The notes under the pieces are model-generated. The model saw only the letters and a program-made list of their open reading frames with translations. It was not told where the DNA came from and did not search any database. A program made the translations under genes and the position numbers. Shown piece by piece: positions 1 through 11,977 of a stretch of DNA of 64,000 bases (the first letter of the stretch is position 1; every line of letters starts with the position of its first letter). Where the stretch lies: the NCBI GenBank assembly GCA_964304625.1, contig OZ199838.1, positions 6,076,001-6,140,000 on the forward strand. Direction: 5' to 3'. The stretch comes from Kudoa neothunni. Its lineage: Eukaryota; Cnidaria.

Positions 1-714
1 GCTAATGGCATTAATTTCGATTACAGAATGTTAGAGCATTACTAGAAACGTAATTAATGTAGTTTTTGGTTTCGTGCCGATGGACTCCGTTCGACTATGG
101 TGATTATCCAGAGATTTTCCTTCAAAGGAGTCTTCAACAATGTAATGAAGGAAGGCATACATCGAATTTCTATTTTGAATCAAGATATGGGAGTCAACAA
201 CACCAGTCATCAGCTTAAAAATATATTTCATAGTCCCCACATTCGAATAATTATAAGCTAGTTGGGAAGGGCGCTCCTATTCAATAAACAAAGATCAAAT
301 CATAATCTATAGTTGCATACACGTATTATCGAGCCACACCGGAGATTGTAATCATCAGGTGCTTGGGATGTTATGCTAAAAGTTCACATTAGAACTCAAC
401 TAGATATTCTATTATTATCGTTCACTCTTTTAAAATGTTCTAAAATAGTGGTATATATCTATTCGAGCCATTATACCCATTAGTATAAAAGTAACAAGAA
501 TGGTAATGGTATATGGAGCGATGCAAGCATTTAACAATAACTTAACAACGTTAGAAATTCCATCGCCTTATTTTTATTAAATACATATAGTAAGTACAAC
601 ACCCAGATAGGGTAAAAGAAATGAATTATTTTAAAAAATGAAAAAGTGCTGGGGTAACAAAAATGTTCCCAGTTGGTTCTTTGCATAAGTTTTTTTAAGT
701 CGGTCACTCGAGGG
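1..714 (-). mobile_element. piggyBac-like element, right-hand end (element continues off the left edge)
   Basis: The stretch ends in CTCGAGGG followed by TTAA at 715-718, the target site and CCC-type end used by piggyBac transposons (read inward on the minus strand: TTAA, then CCCTCGAG). About 45 bp inside lies an imperfect hairpin at 649-672 (CTGGG...CCCAG) of the kind seen inside the other piggyBac-like ends of this window. A 69-codon minus-strand frame at 31-240 lies inside and may be a transposase fragment, but I cannot align it to a known domain with certainty. The other end is outside the window. Confidence rests on the end structure, not on the protein. Confidence 0.5.
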
Positions 715-1152
715 TTAACTGTTACTTAGAAGGTTTAAGGGGCACTCCCCATCGGTTCGATCATCTGGTATTTCACCGAGATATCGCGATAAATAATCCT
801 CTTTATGACTGCACGTGCAATCGAGAAAAGCGTTACTCTTTATTAATTGTTGCAAAGATAGCTTTGATATATTGACAGGTGAAAATTGTTTTATCATTTG
901 GAGCGTTTCGTATGGTGTTAAAGGAATTTTTACGCAAATAAACCTCACTAATCCTGGCGTTAAGCGATTAAAGGATTAGCTCGAAATATTCTCTTTTTCA
1001 GTGCATATCACAAGAGAACTTGCCAATATAGAATAACCAATTCTATAAAGGTTGGTTTTTAATACATTGTCGTTGAGATTGAAATGTTTTAACACCTGGG
1101 CCAATTTACTTGTAGCAAAACTATATATTTGGCACGTGCACGTAGGCTGCAT
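715..1152 (-). CDS. hypothetical gene, two putative exons, divergent from MAT
   Basis: Two minus-strand open frames lie head-to-head with the S-adenosylmethionine synthetase gene. The upstream one can start at an ATG at 1152 (MQPTCTCQIYSF...) and stays open to about 976; the frame is also open upstream of that ATG. The second runs 948-715 (...DCTCSHKEDY...) and stops exactly at the TTAA beside the piggyBac end. They are in different frames. A phase-1 intron ending in CGCCAG or GATTAG near 950 would join them, but the only matching donor (GTTCTC) is weak. Both parts carry Cys-X-Cys pairs. No family is recognised. If real, it shares a promoter of under 90 bp with MAT. It could also be a chance frame or part of a larger gene cut by the transposon. 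Confidence 0.3.
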
Positions 1153-1236
1153 TGGTAGTTGACTTGGTGGACGCTGCTCAACCTCGCATCTAGGACTGCA
1201 TTTATTGGATAGCACTGGTTTTTTGTAGTTGATAAA

Positions 1237-2748
1237 ATGGATAGCCCTGCTGAAACATTTCTTTTTACTTCAGAGTCAGTAAGTGAAGGTCATCCAGGTG
1301 CACCATCTTTAGTTTGACTATTGTTTGTATAATCCGGTCGATTGATTCGTCTTCTTTTTAGACAAAATGTGTGACCAAATCTCTGATGCAATTTTGGATG
1401 CATGTTTACAGCAGGATGAAAATTCTAGAGTTGCATGTGAAACAACTGCCAAAACGGGCTTGATACTGCTGACTGGCGAAATCAAGACCAAGGCCATAAT
1501 TGATTATCAGTCTATTGTGAGAAATGTCGTCAAAGATATTGGTTATGATTCTTCTGAGAAAGGTTTCGACTACAAAACATGTTCGGTGGTTGTTGCGATT
1601 GAAAATCAAAGTGATGAGATATCTGAGGCTGTGGATCATATTCACGAACCGTAAATATCTTCCGCTATAAGCTTATAATGACATATATATATATATATGT
1701 CTTTTTCTAATTCCAAATTAGAGATCAAAATCTTGATATGGGTGCAGGTGACCAAGGCTTTATGTTTGGATATGCCACCGATGAAACCACTGATCGCATG
1801 CCTCTAACTACAGTGCTCGCTCATTCGATCATTAGGCGATTAACCGAATGCAGAAAAAATGGTACTATTCCATGGCTGCGTCCTGATGCTAAAAGCCAAG
1901 TCACAGTTGAGTACGCTTACGACGGCAGTGGAAAAGGTGGACCGGGGGCATGTATACCACTTCGAGTGCACACTGTTGTACTCTCCTCACAAACAACCGA
2001 AAATCTAGAATTAGATTACGTTCGTAAGACTCTGTTGGATAAAGTGATCAAAGTGATTGTCGAATTTTGGTTTGAGTTGTTGAAATTTACAATCAATTTT
2101 AGCATGTAATCCCATCCGAATATTTGGATGCAAAAACAATATTCCACATCCAACCATCTGGTAGTTTTACTATTGGTGGACCTAAGGTGATAATGTGGTT
2201 AATGATTATTTGTTTGAATTGTGGGGTGTGTTGTTTTAGGGTGATGCCGGTTTGACTGGAAGAAAAATTATCGTAGATACCTATGGTGGATGGGGCGCTC
2301 ACGGTGGCGGCGCTTTTTCAGGAAAAGATTACACCAAGGTAGATTAGATTATTTTACTTTCACATATGGATATTTTTGGTCGAATTTGATTCGGTTTTGT
2401 TAACGAAATTTAATGCGTGTTTAGGTTGACAGGTCAGGTGCGTACGCAGCAAGATGGGTAGCTGTTTCGTTGGTGAATGCTGGCATTTGTAGAAGGTGTC
2501 TGGTTCAAATCTCTTACGCAATCGGCATAAGTCATCCTCTTTCGCTGTTCATTGATACATACGGCACGTCCACTCTACCAACACAAAAAATAATAGATAT
2601 AGTGAATAAAAATTTCGATTTAAGGCCCAGCGCTATAATAGAACAGTTAAATTTGAGAAAGCCTCGATACAGAAAGACCTCATTGTACGGCCACTTCAAA
2701 AATGGCTACCCATGGGAGTTGCCAAAAAAGCTCGATATGTCTGATTAG
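1237..2748 (+). CDS. S-adenosylmethionine synthetase (methionine adenosyltransferase)
   Basis: Makes S-adenosylmethionine from methionine and ATP in the cytosol, as a homo-oligomer. Six exons join in frame with GT-AG introns: 1237-1297, 1362-1650, 1722-2052, 2103-2186, 2240-2338, 2425-2748 (introns 64, 71, 50, 53 and 86 nt). The product is 395 aa, the same length as human MAT2A. It starts [20 protein letters not shown]. Both family signatures are present: [15 protein letters not shown], and GGGAFSGKD followed by YTKVD, which keeps the two active-site lysines and the aspartate (Lys285, Lys289 and Asp291 in human MAT2A numbering). The C-terminus ([16 protein letters not shown]) is the usual one. 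Changes from the common animal sequence are VDRSG for VDRSA and WVAVS for WVAKS. Nothing suggests a broken gene. The start was chosen because it matches the family N-terminus and exon 1 is open only from there. Confidence 0.97.
1681..1699 (+). repeat. (AT)n microsatellite in MAT intron 2
   Basis: A short AT dinucleotide run lies between exons 2 and 3 of the methionine adenosyltransferase gene. It is simple sequence with no visible coding or splicing role. Confidence 0.8.
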
Positions 2749-2864
2749 CAATGATATACTGTGATTATATTAACATTAGCGTTGTGAATTCACTTGACTG
2801 TTATTTCTTTTTTTCGAGGGGCGAGATTATATTTTGATGGCTTCTTTAAGAGCTTATGTACCCC

Positions 2865-3018
2865 TTCATTATAATGGATTGGGAATAGAAAACTACTCCA
2901 ATACCCAATGAGACTTAGTTTATTGTATCGTTTGTTATTTTAACTTCGAATTTTCTAAAATTACCTTTATTCATTCGAGATAATGTTGTTCGCACAGTAA
3001 AATAAATTCTTTTAATTC
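2865..3018 (+). repeat. ~150-bp direct repeat, copy A
   Basis: This segment (around TAGAAAACTACTCC ... GATAATGTTGTTCGCAC) resembles 4393-4540 in the same orientation, clearly related but diverged. The two copies flank the hAT-like element at 3023-4392. It may be part of that larger element or an older repeat unit. The stretch between the MAT stop codon and this repeat (2749-2864) shows nothing else. Confidence 0.5.
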
Positions 3019-3022
3019 TCTA

Positions 3023-4392
3023 AAAAGGTTTTTTACCCGGGGTAAACTGAGTGACATCAACATTGGATAGGGGGAATTTTCGCGTAAAGAGGTTCGTGAC
3101 TTACATAAAGATTTCTAAGGAATTATATTATTCAGGACTATTAAATTCATTGAGAAGTTGACAGAAATATATTAAAATTTTGTAGGAATAAGTATTTAAC
3201 TAATATTTATAACACTATAATCGGTGTCTTCCTTATATGGCCTTTATTTTTTCGTGATGTAGCCTAATAATAATAATAATACTTAAAGTGACTATTTGCA
3301 TGGTAAATAATATTTAGGTATCACTAGTTTTGACTATCATTAATTATGGCTGGCCTCTAAGAGCGAAGGATTGGGATAGAAATAATTTAATAAAAACTTG
3401 AAAAGTAGAATAAACAACGATATACACTTGGTGCTTATGGGGTGAATTTGACCCCAGAGTTTTTATTGCATTAGATGATAACATAATATTTAAAGAAATG
3501 AATAGTTGAGTTTGATTGAATTCTGCAGAAAGAATACTAATAAAATAAGGAAAGCGTACATATACACGAGATCATATGCGATGACACGGATACATCTTTG
3601 TTACCGCACCGTTCGCACGAATTCACTCAAAACATACGGACAAAAGCCCAAAAAAGATTGTGATAAAATTTTTCTCATTGGCAATGAGAGCGACTCTAAT
3701 GAAATATTTTATGTCATTTATTTTAGTTATCGAACGTCGAGTTCTGGTGGAACTGACGATAAAGACGAGGAGTTGAATGTGTTTTACGAGAAGACTAATG
3801 TTTATGACCTAAATTATATCCAATGGGCGACATAAATCAAATTATATTGTTTTTGTGCGAGCTAAATTAGATTCGAGTTATTAATTTACTATTTTTACTT
3901 TTTCCCTTTCCCCGAGAGGATTACATAAAGTGGTTAACAACTGAAGGAAACTAACTTGTTACTCACGTTAAGAATGAGCCTAATTTATCTATATTTTTAG
4001 TAAAAAAATTGATTTATCTCACTAATTCGCTCCCATTAAGTCCAAGTCGACAAAAGCACAGGTTGCGCCAACAAATTCACACGAATTCGAACCATTTTGG
4101 ATACACGCAATGTAAACCTTGGTGAAAATATGACAGAAATTTGTCGATAAATTTTTATTTAATTTTAAATGTGATTACACAACTATTTTTTGAATTTAAC
4201 GATGCAATAATGACCTGGGGTCAATTTGACCTCAAATGCACCAAATGTATTATCGATTTTTCGGCGCTAGGAAGGTTAAACCAGTCTACAACCTTAAAGG
4301 AAATATGTATTTGACTTCCAATTTAAGGGGATAAATCTGGATTTTTTATCAAGCCGAGAATGAAAATTTGAAAAAATGGTTGAGAACCCTTG
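3023..4392 (+). mobile_element. non-autonomous hAT-like element, interrupted by a piggyBac-like insertion
   Basis: The left part (3023-3386) aligns at roughly 80 percent by eye with the reverse complement of the hAT MITE at 27046-27681, including the tract GATTTCTAAGGAATTATATT and the tract ending GCGAAGGATTGGG. The right part (4280-4392) continues the alignment and ends in GGTTGAGAACCCTTG, the inverted counterpart of the CAGGGGTTCTCAACC terminus. The piggyBac-like insert at 3391-4275 sits between them. Some hAT sequence present in the 27-kb copy is missing here beside the insert, so a deletion accompanied or followed the insertion. No transposase is visible in the hAT part. Confidence 0.7.
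3391..4275 (+). mobile_element. piggyBac-like MITE nested in the hAT-like element
   Basis: It is flanked by TTAA at 3387-3390 and 4276-4279. Inverted subterminal ends are visible: ACACTTGGTGCTTATGGGG on the left, and on the right the inverted form around GCACCAAATGTATTATCG. Each carries a hairpin of the GGGGT...ACCCC type at 3439-3455 and 4217-4233. The same end type bounds the element at 33994-35579. In the 27-kb hAT copy the equivalent position reads GTTAACCCAG, an uninterrupted TTAA, which supports this being the insertion site. An open frame at 3506-3835 (109 codons, non-ATG start, Ser/Asp/Glu-rich middle) may derive from a transposase N-terminal region, but I cannot show it. Confidence 0.65.
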
Positions 4393-4540
4393 CTCCAATG
4401 AATTTGGGGTAGAAAACTATCCCATTAGGACTTTGTTTATTGTATAATTCATTATTTATAACTTTTAGCTTTCTAAGATTTCGTGTATTCGTGCGAAATA
4501 ATGTTAGTTACAACATAAAGTAAATTTTTTTAACTATGAT
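4393..4540 (+). repeat. ~150-bp direct repeat, copy B
   Basis: Direct relative of 2865-3018, sharing TAGAAAACTA, GACTT.GTTTATTGTAT and GA.ATAATGTT blocks. It directly follows the hAT-like right end. Fainter echoes of the same AATGAATTT.GGAATAGAAAA pattern occur near 4575 and 4765, so the whole 4.4-4.8 kb stretch may be a decayed repeat cluster. No coding sequence is seen between 4540 and 4930. Confidence 0.45.
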
Positions 4541-4934
4541 ATTTGTGGAACTATACATTTTCCAACTTCCAATGAATTTTGGAATAGAAAAATTCCTCAT
4601 AATTTTTTAATTTTCTTTGCGAAGATTAAAGATGAAATTATTTTGGATTATATAATAAATTCTAGGATTTTCTGTGGTCTAGATTTTATGATATAACGCT
4701 TACAAACTGTAAATATATCACGTAATTCCGAATACAATACAAGTGAGTTTTCGGTGATGTTCTGGGAGAAAATTCTTGGAATAATGGGAACCAAAAATCT
4801 TAAGTCTCCTTCAATCCCTATTTCATGGATATTTTGTGGGAAAAATTCTCGAATTAAATATCAAGAAGCGAATTTTGTCCAAAAAAACTAACGTTGTGTG
4901 TGCAATATGTAATGAATATTATTGTAAGAATCAT

Positions 4935-4983
4935 TTAACTCTCCCTGTCGGAACGGGGTCCGCGTGGACCCAAAATCCGACTA
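4935..4983 (+). mobile_element. solo piggyBac-like end
   Basis: TTAA at 4935-4938 is followed by CTCTCCCTGTCGGAAC and a near-perfect hairpin GGGGTCCGCGTGGACCC at 4955-4971. This is the end layout of the other piggyBac-like elements here (TTAA, pyrimidine-rich tip, GC hairpin ~20 bp in). No matching second end is found; a TA-type MITE begins immediately after it. Confidence 0.45.
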
Positions 4984-5210
4984 CAATGGGTGACGGGTAA
5001 TACGTACTTTTGCTTTTTCATATAGAATTTACTACTTGTTGAACACATTACTCAAGTTGACATGTATAAACTTAATTTAGTTGAATTTTGATACCTGGAA
5101 AATAATTCACAGACAAAAATCAATAAAATTTTGAAATTTAAACGCATTGTTGGCGAATTCGCATTTATTCTCCGATCCCGAAAGGATTACGTATTACCCG
5201 TCACCCACTG
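4984..5210 (+). mobile_element. 227-bp TA-flanked MITE (pogo/Tc1-mariner type)
   Basis: Terminal inverted repeats of about 24 bp begin CAATGGGTGACGGGTAAT and CAGTGGGTGACGGGTAAT (right end read inward). They are flanked by TA on both sides (4982-4983, 5211-5212), the target duplication of the Tc1/mariner/pogo group. There is no open frame inside. The terminal GTGACGGGT block is shared with the larger element at 39462-40656. The following 5213-5607 holds nothing recognisable. Confidence 0.8.
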
Positions 5211-5611
5211 TAATTTTAGCCAAATTTTCGATAAACTAATCTAAACCATCCGTAAATTTCGGATTTTCTCTAAAAACAATTCATTTTCAAAAATTATTAT
5301 CGGCTAATATTAATGATTTTTGTGCGTTTAGAGATAAAAATGTTTCGTTTTTAAAGAAAACACACATATACTGAGAAAATTTATTTTTCTCATATAATTT
5401 TAGATTTAAAGATTTAGAATTTAATATTTAATTGAGTAGATGATGAAACTTCGCTTATTATAGAATTTTGCCTCAGATCACCGAGTCTTAATCCCAAAAT
5501 AACTTATCTACTTTTCGTTACTATAAGCTCGTCGATAGAAGGATGTAAGTAGTTCCTCCGTTAAACATTTAATTTTAAGGATTTTTAAGGAGAATCGACA
5601 AAGTAGTTTAA

Positions 5612-7396
5612 CCTTCCAAATAAAATTGGGGTGTATTTCGACCCCACATTTTTTTAATTTTTGTATAGCAAATATAAATTAAGCTGTTTATACAAATTTT
5701 AAGCAATATTCATCGACAATGTATTGTAAAATAACATAATAAAATTGCTAATGTCATATTGCGCGTGCGCTATTAATTGAAGAATCCAATTTTTTAATTA
5801 TTCATTTATACCTAGAATAAATAAAAGCCAGTATATGCGCTTAAAATTTTATTTGTTCTTAATTTTTAATATTTTAAACAGTTAAAAAATTATTAAACAA
5901 ATCTTATTTCGATATAAATAAGACAAGATGTTAAATAACAGAAATCGTATTATAAACAATTCAAACAAACAGTTTTAGAATGTTTTCTACAACATGACGC
6001 GTTGCAACTACGACAGTTTGCTGAGACTTTATGACCTTTCTTTCGCACAATTGACTCCTTTTCTTCGCGTTTTTAAAGCGCTTGTCAACTCTTCAGCTAT
6101 CCTTTTTAAATAATTTTTCCTGCTTATGTTGGCTTGATGAAATATTTCCTTATGAACTGAAACCCCATTTATCAATGAAATATCAACCATGTTGTAGAAT
6201 ACAATCAGGGACCAGCGTCTAATGAATCTTCTTACACTTACCGGTGCAAGTAATCGAGAAATAGTATCAACTCCACCTTTGCAGAGTTATAATGGACTAT
6301 TACATTAGGTTTATAGGGCTCCTCTTCGGAAACTTCGGTATTACATACATAGGTTGAACTAGGATCAACTGCGAGAAAAAACCTAATACCATATTCGGCT
6401 ATTTTGATGGGCATGTATTGCTTAAATGGGCGGACTACGTGTAAGCAAATCACTCCAAATAGTCCATAAGTCCCGAATATGGCAAAATTTACTAGACTCT
6501 TCTCAGCTCCCGAGTCGCCAGATCATCAAAGTGGAGAGCCCTTGCAATTCGTTTGAATCTATTAAGACAAATAAGGTCTCTATAAATTTGTCGACCTTTG
6601 TCAACTCCAAATAACTCCGAAATGGATTCCTGTAGGTCTTTATAGATAGCCATTAACAACAGGCATCCAATATAACCTTCAAATTCGGTTTCATCTAAAT
6701 TATCCCAACTACTGCCAAAGTCATTAGCACCAAATAAATTTTTAAATTTTAGGGTCAGATCGTAAACTTCTTGATTCAAAAATAGTCAGAAAGTATCAAT
6801 TAAATTAGTCACGCTCAAAAAGACGAAAGGTGACACGCCAGGACGATTATTCAAAATATTTTCTGATCCAGTTCTTGAAATTATAGGTTTATTAACTGAC
6901 CACAAAGTTCCATTTTTGTCAATCAAAGGATCGGTGGTCAATTCAACGTCATCATCAGATTTATCGGATGATATTTCACTATGAAGTGAATTTTCGGCAT
7001 CGAGATCAACAAAATCGGGGCGACTATCGCAGTAATCAGAAGAACTCATTGTTTTAAAGATTACGCGGGCGCAATACACGATGACCACTAATATATTGTT
7101 CTTTATTTAGTGTTTTAAGGATTAAATTCCTTTAAACCTCAAATATAAATATTATCTTTTATTTCTTACAATTTTACTAAAAAACTGGAGTCTATTTATA
7201 CCCTACTTTTATTTTGGTGTTTTTTATTTAATTTTTTTTATTTTTTAAAACACGAATATTTTATTATATTTTTATAAAGATTTCAATAATATAGAAGATT
7301 ACATGAAGTTAAAATCAAATTAACCTAATCATTTATGTTGAAAAAATGACCTTAAACATGCGTGAGGTCGAAATACACCCTATTTTATTTAGAAGG
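5612..7396 (-). mobile_element. piggyBac-type transposon, degenerate
   Basis: Left end is TTAA (5608-5611) then CCTTCCAAATAAAATTGGGG. The right end is the inverted match ending AGAAGG, followed by TCAA, a mutated TTAA. Both ends carry the GGGGTGTATTTCGACCCC-type hairpin (5628-5645; 7364-7380). The minus strand carries transposase pieces in N-to-C order: an acidic N-terminus (7088-6786), the helical insertion-type segment with GYIGCLLLMAIYKD (6779-6492), a catalytic-core segment with FKQYMPIKIAEYGIRFFLAV (6453-6238), and a C-terminal segment with RRWSLIVFYNMVDISLIN (about 6235-6100). Frames change between pieces and most of the catalytic core between the second and third pieces is deleted, so no active enzyme is made. 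Total 1.8 kb against the usual ~2.4 kb. Confidence 0.88.
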
Positions 7397-7400
7397 TCAA

Positions 7401-10400
7401 ATATAGTGGATTTTTTTTTGTTTTAGTAATCTTTTGAATTATGAAAACTTACTTCTTATTTTATTAAATTTACAGCGGAAAATTTTTAAAACCAGAGCAA
7501 TACAGTGAAAATTAAAAATTACATAACAGACATAATACAACGAAACTAGTTTTCTAATAACAAATTAAGTCTGAAAAAAAGAACGTATACATCAAATATC
7601 AAGAGTTAATTTCAACTGTGTCTTTTATATATGCCTTAAAAATTACGGTAAATTACAAATTAGAGCCGAGACATCTTCATTCATTTTAATAAATAAATCG
7701 TTAATTTGTTGTTTCCCGTTTTATACGATCATGCTGCCGCTCGGATCAATTTTATTTATGATTTCTTCTTTTAAAGTGGTTTTCATTTTTCAAATTACTT
7801 TTTTTTCAGTTTAAATATGTTTAATTTTAATTTTTTATACCATTAAATAATTTCTTAATTTTAAATAGCCGATATTTGTGCATTATGGACTCTGTCTTGA
7901 AGCCTACTAACGTTCTATAATCAATTGAATTGCCTATGCAGAACATCTTATAAATAGTTGAAAATAGTATAAAGCATGGAACTAATAAATTAGAACCATT
8001 AAGACAGTTTTTTCCGCGTCATACAAGATGGGTTAGTAAATGTTTGTGAATCTTGTTTGCTTTTAATGCGGCTTATTTGAGGCACAAAAAATAGACTATG
8101 AAGTTATGTAGATTGATATTTTAATTTTAAAGACTTATGTTGGAAGAACATACAATAAATGGAAATCAGAGTTAAAAGCTAATGCGACGATTGCTCACTA
8201 AAGTGTTGTTCGTAGGTTTAATGATATTATTAACGAACTTATTCATTCTGTAACACTTTATTCTCTTTTTGTATCCATTAAAATCTTCAATATTCCTTCT
8301 TACGAAACTTTTTTGTAACAAATGATAGAATAAAAATTTGGAATATTTTTGTACCTCAGGATTCATTGGAATGCAGTTGATTTTCGGTACATTCGAGAAT
8401 TAAAGTAATTTGGTGTCAACCTAGCTTTAATACAAGTAGAATCTTTTGAATGGTTTTTATTTGAAAGACAGCGACTAAGAATGCCACTATATAGTCATTT
8501 ATCTTGTTGGCCCAATAAGCTATTTAGTTTCTATCGACTACAGTACTGAGCCTGAATTCAAAATCGAACTTGTATTAGCATTTAAAAGGCGATCGTCCAT
8601 CAACTTATGTGCTGTCATTTGCAAAAACCAATAAACTTCACGTGCTACACATGGATTCATCAAAAAATATAAATAAAAATTGTAGTTAATAGTAAATTAT
8701 TGATTACTTTTTGAAGTTTGCATGAGGTGGCAATGTTAGATTTATTATGCCAAGGAGAGTTTTGTTAAAAAAATTGGGTGTTGCAATCAACACCGCCATA
8801 ATGAAATCATACTCGACCCCTATATGAAGCATTCCGCAGTAGAAATGGAATATGTAATGCCCCGCGCGCATGTATCATAAAATAATGAAATTAAGAAATT
8901 TTATTTTATCTATAATATACAAGTAAATGTAAACAAATAATAAAACCAGAAAATTATATAATTTAAAGAACGTATGTATTATCTGTAAATTTTTTATATA
9001 AAACTCATAAATGTTAGGTATATAAATCATGTTATACACTAATTTTAAGGTTTTTATTATTTGTTTATTTGTCGAATATAATGTGGATGATTAATGCTAT
9101 AACACATTTAATGATTTTTTATTTAAATTAAATAATTTGTTGATAAAACTAAAACACTTGATTATAATTTCTTTAGTTATATTTATATTCTTATTTTAAA
9201 AAAGTAACAGTTGTAATATTAGATAACTAGTCACAAGTTGTTTTACGACTAACCATAGGTATTGTTCTAATTGAAACGCTCAAAAAATGAACGAATAAGC
9301 ATATAAAAAGTTTTAGTATTATATTCATTTAGATAAACCGAGTTTAATTTTATTAAAATTGTATTTCTGAATATCTGTAATAGGAATAATAATAATAATA
9401 AAGGTCGAACTGTGAAGTGAACAAAATAATATTATCAAATAGGGCTCTCACGAATTGTCGAAAAAATAAATTTTTTATATTATAGTTCAAGATTTTAAAA
9501 TTACTTAGAATGAGCTACATGGTAAAAATGCAAAACAACACATAATTTGGAATATAGCTGCGCGCGCGAATGTATAGCAGGTCTACAATGTTCGTATTTG
9601 TGGTTACACCTTTATTACTGATATGCTTATGAGAGAAAAATCCCCATTCTTTAGCGGAATAATAATATCCTTATTTAAAATTGAAGTATATCACAGATTT
9701 GTGCATTCTCGCTTGCATAATTATTATATATACGTCTATTTAATTAATTTTGCATAACGAGACTAAAATCGACTTAAGTTCGAATAAATGCGGATTGTCT
9801 TTCATCCCAGCGCGAATGTGACACAGATAATAAAATAATTTTTAAATATATGTGTGGTTTTTATAACATATTTCTACAAGCATATGCTATCAGCAAATCT
9901 CTTTTGAATATTTACTCCTTAAGTTAATTATGAAAATGATTGTGAAGCTTATTATACATCATCTGTGATTTAATTTTGTTGGCAAACATCTCATGGTTTA
10001 TTGATAACGTTGCTACGAACTCCATGAGGTGAATCGGATTCTATGATATGGTTCTTCGTCATATGGTAGCGGCTCTCAATTCATTTTAGTTTCTGCAACC
10101 CCTACCGCTTACGAGAACAGCCCCGGGTCCCTTCCACAACAAGATTTAATAATGGATTTATTTTTAGACGGATAAAAGATTTCTATTAAAATTCAATGGA
10201 AAAAGTTCCGTTAATTTAACAGTAAAACAAATGTAAATAAAATGAATACAACTGATAATAAATTAAATTTTTTGACTGTTTTCATGTTTCGGACAATGAT
10301 TAATGTCAAGACGGGGATTTTTATTAACCAAAAGTAAGCATACATCATAGTTCGTGAAGGAAGAATATATTAATATTTTGAGCTAAAATTTATGTGAATA

Positions 10401-11977
10401 GATGCGCTTGCACGGTACGTTATTTTTTGTAGTCATTTGTTGTAATTATAAATTTAAAAATCGACTGAGGAAAATAAACATGTAACACATTCTCGAATTT
10501 AAGGTTTTAGTTCCTATAATTTTTGAATGTCAATTTATACTAAATTGAAGTATAAAAATCTAAAAAACTTCAACAACAAATAAAAAATTTAATCTTGAAT
10601 CCTAATTAAAATGTAATTCTTATTTGTCTTATAATTCACTTAAACAATATATAACACGATTTTTAAGAATTAAACCGATCTTAAAGCATATAATTTGTTT
10701 ATCTTTTCCATCAAAAAGTTAATATTTCATCAATTTTTACACTCGACTATAAATAATTAACAAATTAATTTATTTATAAATGACACGCAATAAATTGGCA
10801 TTGTTATTTAATATATCAATAAATAAAAAAATAATTAATTTTCAATAAAACAAAACCAATGACCATTTGTTTGTCAGACTTATTTCAGTCTTGATCGCAC
10901 ATGGTATATTTTCGAGCGAGGTTCTGCCTACTCAGAATCGGTACATTACGTATAAAACATGTTTGGCCATATAATTTTTCCGCTGACTCAAGGTGTGAGT
11001 CTTGGATCACCGATAATTGTCTCTCGGCCCTTTATGGTTCCGAAAACCCCCAATTGATAATCGATAAGCCCTGTCATATGGAGATATTAATTTTTCTAAT
11101 TGAAAGTATTCTATCCATGAAATAGGGTTAAATGATTTGGCCAAGTTTAATATTTTAGGGAATTAAATTTTTGAGTGTGTTGTGAACTCTCTACAATATT
11201 TCACCTAAAAATACTTGGCCTTTCTTATCGATTCCGCCGAAAACACACTGGTTCTAGGTCTGGCACTGACTGATTCGCTAGTAATCGTTCAACGTTACAC
11301 TAATATTATCAATTTTTCGGAATAATTGCGAAAGTAATTTATATAAACATTCGGAGGAAAATTCGTCCTATTTACTGTTGGGTTGGATGTCATTCCGATT
11401 AAATTTTATAGGACAATCTGCAACGAACAAATCTTTGAAAAGCAGAAATATATGTTTAAAAATCATACAAATGTGCAAGCAGCTATCTTAGAATATTCCC
11501 TAACGTTATCATTTAATCCTGTTTAATGAAATTATTATTGTTTTATCATTTGAAAAATTTCATATATCTTTTGATGAATTTTGAACTTAGCCAAAAATTT
11601 ATTAAAAATAGGAGTTAAGTAATGTTAAACATACAATATTTGGAATATTCTTATTTATATCGAACTTATTAAATTTTTATTTTATATTCAAAAGAAAATG
11701 ACGTTATCTACATTCTCTAATTACTCTCTTCGAAACAATTATCAAAACTTCTTGTTAATTCATGCTTAAAATAATGCCGACAATAAAACTTTTGGTTAAA
11801 TTCATTACAACACACTTAGAATAATTTAGGTTAAGTTTTAATTTAATGGGATCATTAATGTTTTTAATGACAATAAATGAACCAGAATATGGAATGAATT
11901 TAGAAAAAAATTATCGGCATATTTTGCATCCATACCACACTAGAAACGATTTATAAGAACCCTACCAAAATTATACA
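7401..11977. other. AT-rich stretch with no recognised gene
   Basis: I read both strands for exon-like homology, transposon ends and RNA motifs and found none I can support. Short frames (8366-8172 minus, 10901-11125 plus) are not recognisable and have the composition of the surrounding DNA. A GCGCGC-rich spot near 9563 and an AAT trinucleotide run near 9388-9402 are the only local features. Confidence 0.6.
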
